NCBI RefSeq assembly: GCF_004295125.1
Contig: NZ_CP036170.1
Location: 62,001 to 126,000, forward strand
Origin: [Clostridium] scindens ATCC 35704
GTDB taxonomy: Bacteria > Bacillota > Clostridia > Lachnospirales > Lachnospiraceae
Length of the DNA stretch: 64,000 nt
Reading direction: 5' to 3'
Shown: piece by piece, positions 35,226-42,688 of the stretch
How the letters are laid out: the number at the start of each line of letters is the position of its first letter
Numbering within the stretch: position 1 is the first letter of the stretch
Notes under the pieces: model-generated
Seen by the model: only the letters and a program-made list of their open reading frames with translations
What the model was told of the DNA's origin: nothing
Database searches by the model: none
Translations under genes and position numbers: made by a program

Positions 35226-37013
35226 TTACTCTTTGTAAATAGCACCAAAACGACATTTTTCCATACAAGCCCCGCACTTAACGCACTTATCCTGATTGAT
35301 GACATGAGGCTCTTTGACAGCGCCTGTGATTGCATCATTCGGACAGGTTCTTGCACACAATGTACATCCTTTACATTTATCTGCGTCAATCTTGTAGGAA
35401 AGAAGTGCCTTGCAGACGCCTGCCGGACATTTCTTGTCGACAATATGAGCTATGTACTCGTCTTTAAAGTAACGCAAGGTTGAAAGTACCGGGTTTGGAG
35501 CTGTCTGTCCAAGGGCGCACAGGGAATTAGACTTCAGATGCGCGGCCAGATCTTCCAGCTTATCTAAATCTTCCATCGTGCCCTGCCCGTTGGTGATCTT
35601 CTCTAAGATCTCCAGCATGCGCCTTGTACCGATACGGCATGGAGCGCACTTGCCGCAAGACTCGTCAACCGTAAACTCCAGGAAGAACTTGGCAATATCA
35701 ACCATACAGGTATCTTCATCCATTACGATCAATCCGCCGGAGCCCATCATAGAGCCTATGGCGATCAGGTTGTCATAGTCGATCGGCACATCAAAATGCT
35801 CTGCCGGGATACATCCGCCGGATGGTCCGCCGGTCTGCGCCGCCTTGAATTTCTTGCCATTGGGGATCCCTCCGCCAATCTCTTCTACGATCTCCCGAAG
35901 AGTTGTTCCCATTGGAATCTCTACGAGTCCTGTATTCTTAACCTTGCCGCCCAGGGCAAATACTTTTGTTCCCTTGGACTTCTCTGTTCCCATGGAAGAG
36001 AACCACTCCGGCCCATTCAGGATGATCTGAGGAATATTTGCCAGCGTCTCTACGTTATTCAGGATCGTAGGCTTCTGGAACAGTCCCTTAAGCGCCGGGA
36101 ATGGAGGACGCGGTCTTGGTTCTCCTCTGTTTCCTTCGATAGAAGTCATAAGCGCGGTCTCCTCGCCGCATACGAATGCGCCTGCTCCAAGACGGATATC
36201 AATATCAAAATCAAATCCGGATTCAAAAATATTCTTTCCCAGCAGTCCATACTCTCTGGCCTGACCGATCGCGATCTTCAGACGTTCCACCGCGATTGGA
36301 TACTCTGCACGAACATAGATATATCCCTGGGACGCGCCGATCGCATATCCTGCGATCGCCATTGCTTCCAGTACGACATGAGGATCGCCTTCCAGTACGG
36401 AACGGTCCATGAACGCTCCCGGGTCGCCCTCGTCAGCGTTGCAGCAGACATACTTCTGATCTGCCTCGTTTGCCGCCGCAAATTTCCACTTCAGGCCAGT
36501 AGGGAATCCTGCCCCGCCACGACCGCGAAGTCCGCTGTCCAGAATCACTTGGATAACCTCTTCCGGCTTCATCGTGGTAAGAACCGTGCCAAGCGCTTCA
36601 TATCCGCGCGTACCGATATATTCCTCGATATTCTCCGGATTGATCACGCCGCAGTTGCGAAGCGCGACTCTGTGCTGCTTCTTATAAAACTGGGTCTCCT
36701 GAAGAGGAAGCACCTTTTCATTCTTAACCGTATCCTCATACAGGAGCCGGGTTACAACCCTGCCCTTTAACAGATGCTCTTCTACGATTTCCGGAATATC
36801 CTCTTCCTTTACCATTGCATAAAAGGATCCTTCCGGATACACGATCATAATCGGGCCTAAGGCGCACAATCCAAAACATCCGGTCTTGACAACGCCGACC
36901 TCATTCTCCAGCCCATTTTTTTTAATCTCTGCTTCTAATTTCTCTCTAATCTTCTGGCTGCCTGAGGAAGTACATCCTGTTCCACCGCAAACCAAAACGT
37001 GCGAACGATACAT
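35226..37013 (-). CDS. hndC: Hydrogenase NAD(P)/FMN subunit (HndC, NuoF-like)
   Basis: 595 residues after an AGGAGG site. An N-terminal [2Fe-2S] thioredoxin-fold domain (CGGTGCTSSGS, CFGLCALGP) is followed by the NuoF core: GLRGRGGAGFPTGLKW (NADH site) near residue 165, CNADEGDPGAFMDRSVLEGD (FMN site) near 190, and ESCGKCAPCRIGTRRM near 465 for the [4Fe-4S] N3 cluster. Two further [4Fe-4S] motifs close the protein (CKGCTLCARTCPNDAI, CVKCGACMEKCRFGAI). It exchanges electrons between NAD(P)H and the HndD clusters; in related enzymes this subunit supports electron bifurcation with ferredoxin. Confidence 0.96.
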   Translation of the reverse strand: MYRSHVLVCGGTGCTSSGSQKIREKLEAEIKKNGLENEVGVVKTGCFGLCALGPIMIVYPEGSFYAMVKEEDIPEIVEEHLLKGRVVTRLLYEDTVKNEKVLPLQETQFYKKQHRVALRNCGVINPENIEEYIGTRGYEALGTVLTTMKPEEVIQVILDSGLRGRGGAGFPTGLKWKFAAANEADQKYVCCNADEGDPGAFMDRSVLEGDPHVVLEAMAIAGYAIGASQGYIYVRAEYPIAVERLKIAIGQAREYGLLGKNIFESGFDFDIDIRLGAGAFVCGEETALMTSIEGNRGEPRPRPPFPALKGLFQKPTILNNVETLANIPQIILNGPEWFSSMGTEKSKGTKVFALGGKVKNTGLVEIPMGTTLREIVEEIGGGIPNGKKFKAAQTGGPSGGCIPAEHFDVPIDYDNLIAIGSMMGSGGLIVMDEDTCMVDIAKFFLEFTVDESCGKCAPCRIGTRRMLEILEKITNGQGTMEDLDKLEDLAAHLKSNSLCALGQTAPNPVLSTLRYFKDEYIAHIVDKKCPAGVCKALLSYKIDADKCKGCTLCARTCPNDAITGAVKEPHVINQDKCVKCGACMEKCRFGAIYKE

Positions 37014-37032
37014 AGTCTTATACCTCCTTTGC

Positions 37033-37407
37033 TTATTTCTGCTCAGCGCTTAATGTATACTTGGTAACGACCTGTCCCTGTTTCAGGTGGAGGTTAAATA
37101 CTTCCATTGCTTTTTCAGGCGTCATCTTCACATAAGTTACTTTATCTTTTCCCGGCTCCAATACTTCTACGATCGGCTCATATTGGCAAAGGCCGATGCA
37201 TCCGGTAGGCGTAACGCTGATCTTGTCTGTCAGGAATTCATTCTGTACCGCTTCTGAAAGAGCGGCAAGAACAGGCCTTGCGCCGCTTGCGATTCCGCAG
37301 GTAGCCATGCCGACAACGACTCTGGTCTGTGTCTCGCTCTCAGAACGAACTCCAACCTTGCTTTGGTTCTTTTCTCTTATTGCTTTTAATTCTTCCAGAG
37401 ATTTCAT
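37033..37407 (-). CDS. hndB: Hydrogenase [2Fe-2S] subunit (HndB-like)
   Basis: 124 residues from the ATG at 37407 (GGGAGG 6 nt upstream). Thioredoxin-like [2Fe-2S] domain with cysteines in GMATCGIASGARP near residue 35 and TGCIGLCQYEPIVEV near residue 75. It is the small electron-transfer subunit found in HndABCD-type hydrogenases, between the NuoE-like and NuoF-like subunits. Spacing to hndC is 19 nt. Confidence 0.9.
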   Translation of the reverse strand: MKSLEELKAIREKNQSKVGVRSESETQTRVVVGMATCGIASGARPVLAALSEAVQNEFLTDKISVTPTGCIGLCQYEPIVEVLEPGKDKVTYVKMTPEKAMEVFNLHLKQGQVVTKYTLSAEQK

Positions 37408-37433
37408 ATACATCCTCCCTTTTAGTCTGATAA

Positions 37434-37991
37434 TTATAATGTTCTTCCGTCATCTACTTCTGCCTTGTTATCTTCCAGATATTCCCGGATAAACCGGGAT
37501 ACCTCGGCTTCTTTAAATGACATCCCGCCCAACAGTTCCTTCATCTGCTTCGTGTCAAGCGTAAATTCCTTCTCGTCATATGCATATCTATAATGGAAAT
37601 CAATCTGTTCATTGAATACGATCAGCGTAAACATCGTAGAATTAATATCCCCGAGCGGCATCCTGTCAATATGGGACAATCCAAAAACCGCCTTCACGCA
37701 GGTTCCTTCGTTTACACGGGACGCAATCTGGAAACTCCCTCCCGTGCTCTCCGCTGCCTGCTTAAAAAAGGGAATTCCAAGTCCTACCCTTCTGGTGGTT
37801 CTGGTCGTATAAAACGGATCGGTCACTCTTCTAACCTGCTCCTCATCCATCCCGCATCCGTCATCCCTGATCATAATCTCCAAGGTGTCCTTTTGGCTGT
37901 CGGCAATCACGTCAATCTCTATGTAACCGGCTCCCGCCCGTATGGAATTCTCCGCCACATCCAATATATTCAATGAGATTTCTGGCATCAT
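37434..37991 (-). CDS. GHKL ATPase (histidine-kinase-like) in the hydrogenase operon
   Basis: 185 residues with the Bergerat fold: N box LNILDVAENSIRAGAGYI (residues 6-23), G1 IRDDGCGMDEEQ near 44, and GLGIPFFKQAAEST near 72. There is no phospho-accepting histidine and no sensor domain, so it is a stand-alone ATPase of the anti-sigma kinase or heterodimeric kinase type. The start codon directly follows the hndA stop, without a clear ribosome binding site, so translation depends on coupling. It may link the hydrogenase operon to the partner-switching genes next door. Confidence 0.85.
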   Translation of the reverse strand: MMPEISLNILDVAENSIRAGAGYIEIDVIADSQKDTLEIMIRDDGCGMDEEQVRRVTDPFYTTRTTRRVGLGIPFFKQAAESTGGSFQIASRVNEGTCVKAVFGLSHIDRMPLGDINSTMFTLIVFNEQIDFHYRYAYDEKEFTLDTKQMKELLGGMSFKEAEVSRFIREYLEDNKAEVDDGRTL

Positions 37992-37993
37992 AT

Positions 37994-38488
37994 CTATTCA
38001 TATTTGGCCAGAATATCATCGATATCATCCACGGTAAGCCGGCCATACACTTCATCATTAACCATCATAACAGGAGCAAGTCCACAGGCGCCTACGCAGC
38101 GGCAGGCATCCAGCGAGAACTTGCCGTCCGGCGTACATTCCCCTCCCACGATTCCTAATTTTTCCATCAGCTTGTTATAGATATCTCCCGAGCCCTTTAC
38201 ATAACAAGCCGTGCCAAGACAGACAGATATACGGTAGCGTCCCTTTGGATTTAGGTTAAACTGGGAATAAAAGGTGACAACTCCATAGATCTTTTCCAGT
38301 GGAATTCCGGTTTCATTAGAAATGATTTTCTGAACTTCAATCGGCAGATAGCCATAGATGTCCTGGGCCCTTTGCAGAATAGGCATCAGGGAACCTTTCT
38401 CATCTTTCAGTTCATGGATTACTTCTAACAGTTCTTTTTCTTGCTCTTTCGTCCCATTGAACTGAACTGTAGATTTTTTAGAAAGCAT
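37994..38488 (-). CDS. hndA: Hydrogenase NuoE-like subunit (HndA/HydC)
   Basis: 164 residues after a GGGAGGT site. N-terminal helical region (LPIEVQKIISNETGIPLEKI, YGVVTFYSQFNL) and the thioredoxin-like [2Fe-2S] domain with CLGTACYVKGSGD near residue 90 and CRCVGACGLAP near 130. It is the first gene of the hnd operon and forms the NADH module with HndC. The intergenic region to the divergent DRTGG gene (280 nt) should carry its promoter, but I could not pick one convincingly. Confidence 0.94.
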   Translation of the reverse strand: MLSKKSTVQFNGTKEQEKELLEVIHELKDEKGSLMPILQRAQDIYGYLPIEVQKIISNETGIPLEKIYGVVTFYSQFNLNPKGRYRISVCLGTACYVKGSGDIYNKLMEKLGIVGGECTPDGKFSLDACRCVGACGLAPVMMVNDEVYGRLTVDDIDDILAKYE

Positions 38489-38703
38489 TGTTTTTACCTC
38501 CCTTTACTATCTTTTTTGGTGACAATTTGGTACATTCGCGTTGAATTACTTATTCATTCTATCATACAAAAATACAAAAATCTATAGTTTTTTCTTGTCA
38601 ATTTTGTTAACTTTCAGACAGTTGCGTTTGATATTTCACTATCATTATGTTAAAAAATGTACAATATTTTTCTCGGTTTTTTAGTAATATTATACAACCG
38701 CAG

Positions 38704-38732
38704 TTGATTTTCACTTATCTGAATGATATACT
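38704..38732 (+). promoter_or_regulatory. Promoter of the DRTGG / sensory hydrogenase operon
   Basis: TTGATT (38704-38709), 17-bp spacer, TATACT (38727-38732), 36 nt ahead of the start at 38769. The rest of 38489-38703 is AT-rich and must also hold the divergent hnd promoter. Confidence 0.65.
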
Positions 38733-38768
38733 TATAAAAATAAGTCTATTAATACGCAGGAGGTATTT

Positions 38769-39119
38769 ATGACAATCGGAAGAATAAAAGCCTTATTAGA
38801 GGCAGATGTGCTGTATGGCGAAGACACCTTGGATGATGAAGTGAATTACGCGTTTTCTTCAGACATGATGAGTGACGTTCTGGCCTATGCTGACGAGCAT
38901 TCTGCCTTGATTACCGGCCTTTGCAATCCCCAGGTGGTGAGGACGGCGGAGATGCTTGATATTGTCTGTATCATATTTGTAAGAAATAAGATTCCGAATC
39001 AGAGTATCCTGGCGCTTGCGGAAGAAAAAGGAATTGTCATCTTATGCACGGCGCGAGGCATGTTTACGACTTGCGGCATACTATACAGCAATGGACTACT
39101 TGGAGGTGCAAATATTTAA
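38769..39119 (+). CDS. DRTGG-domain protein
   Basis: 116 residues after GGAGG. The sequence MTIGRIKALLEADVLYGEDT then ALITGLCNPQVVRTAEMLDI and GIVILCTARGMFTTCGILYS fits the DRTGG domain, found next to CBS domains and in HPr-kinase-like proteins, where it is thought to bind a small ligand. It is a single-domain form. It is the first gene of a five-gene operon, its stop overlapping the next start (TAATG). Confidence 0.78.
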   Translation: MTIGRIKALLEADVLYGEDTLDDEVNYAFSSDMMSDVLAYADEHSALITGLCNPQVVRTAEMLDIVCIIFVRNKIPNQSILALAEEKGIVILCTARGMFTTCGILYSNGLLGGANI

Positions 39120-39541
39120 TGGGTGAAAACCTAATCTTACATTACGACATATCAGGCGACGATTTTACACGTGCCGGCGAAGCCAGCAGCGATGTAAAGA
39201 ACAAACTAAAAGTCATGGGTGTAGATAACAATGTGATACGAAAAATGGCCATTGCCATGTATGAAGGCGAGATCAATATGGTAATCCATGCCAACGGCGG
39301 AACCATTACCGTCGAGATATCCCACGACAGCATACGGATGATTCTTGCTGATACCGGCCCAGGTATCGCAGATATTGACAAGGCAATGGAGAAAGGCTAT
39401 TCCACTGCCCCTGAAGAAGTGCGCGCATTAGGCTTTGGCGCAGGGATGGGATTGCCGAACATGAAAAAATATTCCGACTATATGAACATTGAAACCACCA
39501 TTGGCGTCGGCACTACCGTGACCATGGATGTTCATTTATAG
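39119..39541 (+). CDS. RsbW-type anti-sigma-factor-like ATPase
   Basis: 140 residues from the ATG at 39119, overlapping the previous stop. GHKL motifs: AIAMYEGEINMVIHANGG (N box, residues about 44-61), MILADTGPGIADIDKAME (G1, near 75) and GFGAGMGLPNMKKYSDYMNI (G2, near 105). This is the serine-kinase / anti-sigma type fold of RsbW and SpoIIAB. No sigma factor or anti-anti-sigma gene is adjacent, so its partner is either elsewhere or one of the unusual proteins in the operon. Confidence 0.85.
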   Translation: MGENLILHYDISGDDFTRAGEASSDVKNKLKVMGVDNNVIRKMAIAMYEGEINMVIHANGGTITVEISHDSIRMILADTGPGIADIDKAMEKGYSTAPEEVRALGFGAGMGLPNMKKYSDYMNIETTIGVGTTVTMDVHL

Positions 39542-39560
39542 ACAGCAGGGAGGGAGAAGC

Positions 39561-40934
39561 TTGGACAAATTCATTCATTCAGTAAAACTAGACGAAGATG
39601 CCTGCATCGGCTGTATAAACTGCATTAAATACTGTCCGACCCAGGCCATACGGGTACATAACGGGAAGGCTAAGATCACGCCGGAATTCTGCGTTGACTG
39701 CGGCCGCTGCCTGCGCTATTGCCCGCATCACGCGAAGATTGCCATCTATGATTCCATTGAAGAGATCCGCAATTACAAGTATACGGTTGCCCTGCCCGCC
39801 CCTTCTCTCTATACGCAGTTCAACAATCTGACCAACGTGGACATCGTCTTAAACGCACTGCTGTCCATGGGGTTTGACGATGTGTTTGAAGTCAGCGCGG
39901 CTGCCGAACTGGTATCGGAGGCGTCCCGCGCCTACATCAGCGAGCATCGGGACGAAGCGCCTTTTATCAGCACGGCCTGTCCTACCATCGTAAGAATTAT
40001 CCGCGTCAAGTATCCTACGCTGATACCGCGGCTGCTTCCCCTGAAGCCCCCGGTAGAAGTGGCGGCTGAAATAGCCCGGAAAAGGGCGATTGAAAAGACG
40101 GGTCTAAAGTCCGAAGATATCGGCATATTCTTTATATCTCCATGCCCGTCAAAGGTGACCTACGTCAAATCCCCTCTGGGAATTGAAAAAAGCCAGATTG
40201 ACAAAGTGCTTGCCATAAAAGAGGTTTATCCCATTCTTCTGGAGCATATGACTCACGATGAGAGCAAGCTTAAGCCTCTGGCCGCGTCTGGTCGCATCGG
40301 AATCGGCTGGAGCAATGCCGGCGGAGAATCCGCAGGACTGATCACCGATAATTACCTGGCCTGCGACGGCATCATGAGCGCGCTTCGCGTTCTTGGGGAT
40401 CTGGAGGATGAAAAGTTCCATGGCTTAAAATTCGTAGAGTTGAATGCCTGCAACGGCGGATGCGTGGGAGGTCCTCTCACTGTAGAGAATCCCTATGTTG
40501 CCACCGCCAAATCCAAGAAACTGCACAGATATCTTCCAGTGGCCCAGACTCATGCCAGCAATTTTGATGATATTGATTACCACTGGAACAACTTCGTAGA
40601 ATATGAGCCTGTATTCCGCCTCGGCCATTCCTTCCGGGAAAGCCTGGAGATGATGGGTCTTATCGAGGAACTGACGGAGCAGCTGCCCGGACTTGACTGC
40701 GGCTCCTGCGGAGCCCCTACCTGCCGCGCTCTGGCAGAGGACATCGTACGCGGAGAGGCTACAAGAACCGACTGCATCTATGCCTTCCATGAGTATATCA
40801 ACACGCTCTCCAAGGAGATCTCATTCCTCACCCGCTCGCTGAACCTAAGCTGTGGCAACAATGACGAGTCGGTAAGGATTCTGGAGGATTATACAGAGAG
40901 GCTTACAACAGAACTGGATAAAAAGGAGCGATGA
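39561..40934 (+). CDS. Sensory FeFe-hydrogenase-like protein (HydS type, modified L1 motif)
   Basis: 457 residues from a TTG at 39561 with GGGAGGG 6 nt upstream; an ATG at 39528 would overlap the previous gene and has no site. Two [4Fe-4S] motifs (CIGCINCIKYC, CVDCGRCLRYC) are followed by an H-cluster-like domain: L1 STACPTI near residue 137, L2 SPCPSKV near 193, L3 NACNGGCVGGP near 295. Only one cysteine remains in L1. A CGSCGAPTC motif lies near 379, then a C-terminal helix; there is no PAS domain. It is probably a redox or H2 sensor signalling to the ATPase and PHP protein encoded beside it. It overlaps the next gene. Confidence 0.85.
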   Translation: MDKFIHSVKLDEDACIGCINCIKYCPTQAIRVHNGKAKITPEFCVDCGRCLRYCPHHAKIAIYDSIEEIRNYKYTVALPAPSLYTQFNNLTNVDIVLNALLSMGFDDVFEVSAAAELVSEASRAYISEHRDEAPFISTACPTIVRIIRVKYPTLIPRLLPLKPPVEVAAEIARKRAIEKTGLKSEDIGIFFISPCPSKVTYVKSPLGIEKSQIDKVLAIKEVYPILLEHMTHDESKLKPLAASGRIGIGWSNAGGESAGLITDNYLACDGIMSALRVLGDLEDEKFHGLKFVELNACNGGCVGGPLTVENPYVATAKSKKLHRYLPVAQTHASNFDDIDYHWNNFVEYEPVFRLGHSFRESLEMMGLIEELTEQLPGLDCGSCGAPTCRALAEDIVRGEATRTDCIYAFHEYINTLSKEISFLTRSLNLSCGNNDESVRILEDYTERLTTELDKKER

Positions 40935-40936
40935 TT

Positions 40937-41269
40937 ATGACGACTGTACAGACATTGATCGATGCCGGATTATTTGCCTTAAAGGAGCCTGGCAATGCAT
41001 CCCGTAAGATCGCGAAGGTATTCTGCTGCGACCTCCTCAGCATAGCCATGAGCAAAGCGCCGGAAAACGGCGCCTGGGTCACTGTCATGGGAAACAAGAA
41101 CACGCTGGCCGTGGCTTCCCTTTCGGATGTCTCCTGCATTATCCTGGCAGAGGGAATCACCTTTTCAGACGAGGATCTCGCCTGTGCCAAAAAGGAAGGA
41201 ATTGCCGTTTTTGAGACGGAACTACCGGTCTTTGATGCTGCGCTTAAGATTCAGGAGCTGCTGTCATGA
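40937..41269 (+). CDS. DRTGG-like domain protein (second copy)
   Basis: 110 residues from the ATG at 40937, spaced 8 nt from GGAG; the ATG at 40931 overlaps the previous stop and is too close to that site. It reads MTTVQTLIDAGLFALKEPGN, then NTLAVASLSDVSCIILAEGI and GIAVFETELPVFDAALKIQE, a pattern like the DRTGG fold of the first operon gene but more diverged. Its stop overlaps the PHP gene start (ATGA). The two DRTGG-like proteins may form a pair binding the same ligand. Confidence 0.62.
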   Translation: MTTVQTLIDAGLFALKEPGNASRKIAKVFCCDLLSIAMSKAPENGAWVTVMGNKNTLAVASLSDVSCIILAEGITFSDEDLACAKKEGIAVFETELPVFDAALKIQELLS

Positions 41270-42009
41270 TTCCCCTGTATTATGATCTTCATATGCATTC
41301 CTGCCTGTCTCCTTGCGGCGACGATGACATGACCCCTGCTAATCTCGTGGGCATGGCCGCCGTCAAGGGACTGGATGTGATTGCGCTGACAGATCACAAT
41401 TCCTGCAGGAACTGTCCGGCTGCTATGAAGCATGGAGAAGAATATGGCGTTATCGTAATTCCAGGAATGGAACTGACCACATCAGAAGAAGTCCACGTGG
41501 TCTGCCTTTTTCCGACTCTTGACGATGCGCTTTCTTTTGATGCCTATGTCTACGACCATATCCTTCCCATAAAGAACAAGGAACATATCTTTGGCCGGCA
41601 GCAGATCATGGACAAGGAGGATCATGTCACCGGAAATGTCGAGCGCCTGCTGATCAGCGCCACAGATATCTCCTTTGACCGCATATTCGCCCTGGTCTCT
41701 TCCTACCACGGCATCGCATATCCGGCCCACATTGACAAAACTACAACAAGTTTGCTGTCCAATCTTGGCTTCGTTCCCCCTGACAGCACCTTTCTTTGTG
41801 CTGAAATTCACAATATGGGCAACCTTCACCGCATACAAAAAGAGCACCCTTACTTTCTGCAATGCAACATTGTCAGCAGTTCAGATGCTCACTATCTTGA
41901 AGATATAAATGAACCCTATTATCAGCTATATTCCGAGTCCCGATCCATCCCCGATATTCTGGCCGCACTCTTACGACGTACCTGGCGCTATTTCTCCCGG
42001 AAGCGGTAG
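41266..42009 (+). CDS. PHP-family phosphoesterase
   Basis: 247 residues. Metal-binding PHP motifs: YYDLHMHSCLSPCGDDD (residues 4-20), IALTDHNSCRNC near 42, IPGMELTTSEEVHVVCLFP near 66, YPAHIDK near 150 and SSDAHYLED near 205. The family hydrolyses phosphate esters (histidinol phosphate, nucleoside 3',5'-bisphosphates and others); the substrate is unknown. It is the last gene of the DRTGG-ATPase-HydS-DRTGG operon and could remove a signalling nucleotide or phosphate. It converges with kdpE, the 3' ends overlapping by 22 nt. Confidence 0.87.
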   Translation: MIPLYYDLHMHSCLSPCGDDDMTPANLVGMAAVKGLDVIALTDHNSCRNCPAAMKHGEEYGVIVIPGMELTTSEEVHVVCLFPTLDDALSFDAYVYDHILPIKNKEHIFGRQQIMDKEDHVTGNVERLLISATDISFDRIFALVSSYHGIAYPAHIDKTTTSLLSNLGFVPPDSTFLCAEIHNMGNLHRIQKEHPYFLQCNIVSSSDAHYLEDINEPYYQLYSESRSIPDILAALLRRTWRYFSRKR

Positions 42010-42683
42010 CCCACTCCGATCTCCGTCAGCACATATTCAGGGCTTGCCGGATCCTTTTCAATCTTTCTTCTTAACGTTGCCATGAATACACGCAGGTTTC
42101 CGGCATCGATATCCTCCGCATACCCCCATATCTCCCGGATAATATAATTATGGGTCAGAACCTTCCCTCTGTTGGCGATCAGCAGCAGAAGTATCTTATA
42201 CTCGATCGGAGTCAGATGCACCTCTTCTCCTTCCACCAGCACTTTCCGCTTCTCATAATCCACCGTCAGGCTACCGGTAGAGAACACGGTCATGATCTCT
42301 TCCTGCCGGGCCGTACCGGTTTTCCTTAGGCCGGCGCGTATTCTTGCCATCAGTTCTCCCATATAGAAAGGCTTCGTCACATAATCATCCGCCCCCGCAT
42401 CCAGGGCCTGAATCTTCTCCCCTTCCTCCTGCCTGGCAGACACTACGATGATGGGAATATCCGAAACCTCCCGTACGCTTTTGATTACTTCCATGCCATC
42501 TCCATCCGGAAGCCCCAGATCCAGGATGATCAGATCCGGCTGATTGGCATAAAACAGGCTGACTGCCTCTTCCACAGACTTGGCAACAAAGAACGCATAT
42601 TCTTCCTTTTTCAATGTCATGCTGATAAAATTTATAATATACTTGTCATCTTCTACGATCAATAACGTCTTCTTGTCTTCCAT
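41988..42683 (-). CDS. kdpE: KdpE-type response regulator (OmpR/PhoB family)
   Basis: 231 residues from the ATG at 42683, six bases after the kinase stop. The receiver domain starts KKTLLIVEDDKYIINF with the phospho-acceptor aspartate in LIILDLGLPDGDGM near residue 52 and the KPF lysine near 101. A C-terminal winged helix follows (VHLTPIEYKILLLLIANRGK, VFMATLRRKIEKDP). By family it responds to potassium limitation with KdpD. There is no kdpFABC nearby; the linked genes are the Trk/Ktr system, its likely target. Confidence 0.9.
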   Translation of the reverse strand: MEDKKTLLIVEDDKYIINFISMTLKKEEYAFFVAKSVEEAVSLFYANQPDLIILDLGLPDGDGMEVIKSVREVSDIPIIVVSARQEEGEKIQALDAGADDYVTKPFYMGELMARIRAGLRKTGTARQEEIMTVFSTGSLTVDYEKRKVLVEGEEVHLTPIEYKILLLLIANRGKVLTHNYIIREIWGYAEDIDAGNLRVFMATLRRKIEKDPASPEYVLTEIGVGYRFREK

Positions 42684-42688
42684 ATCTT

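Noticed and set aside
35796-36770. 324-codon plus-strand ORF inside hndC
   Set aside because: It is a shadow frame opposite a highly conserved NuoF-type gene; its translation shows no recognisable domain.
38489-38703. Specific promoter for the hnd operon
   Set aside because: A TTGACA occurs on the minus strand, but no -10 box lies at an acceptable distance, so I did not call it.
39528-39560. ATG start for the second HydS-like protein
   Set aside because: It is inside the previous gene and lacks a ribosome binding site; the TTG at 39561 has GGGAGGG correctly spaced.
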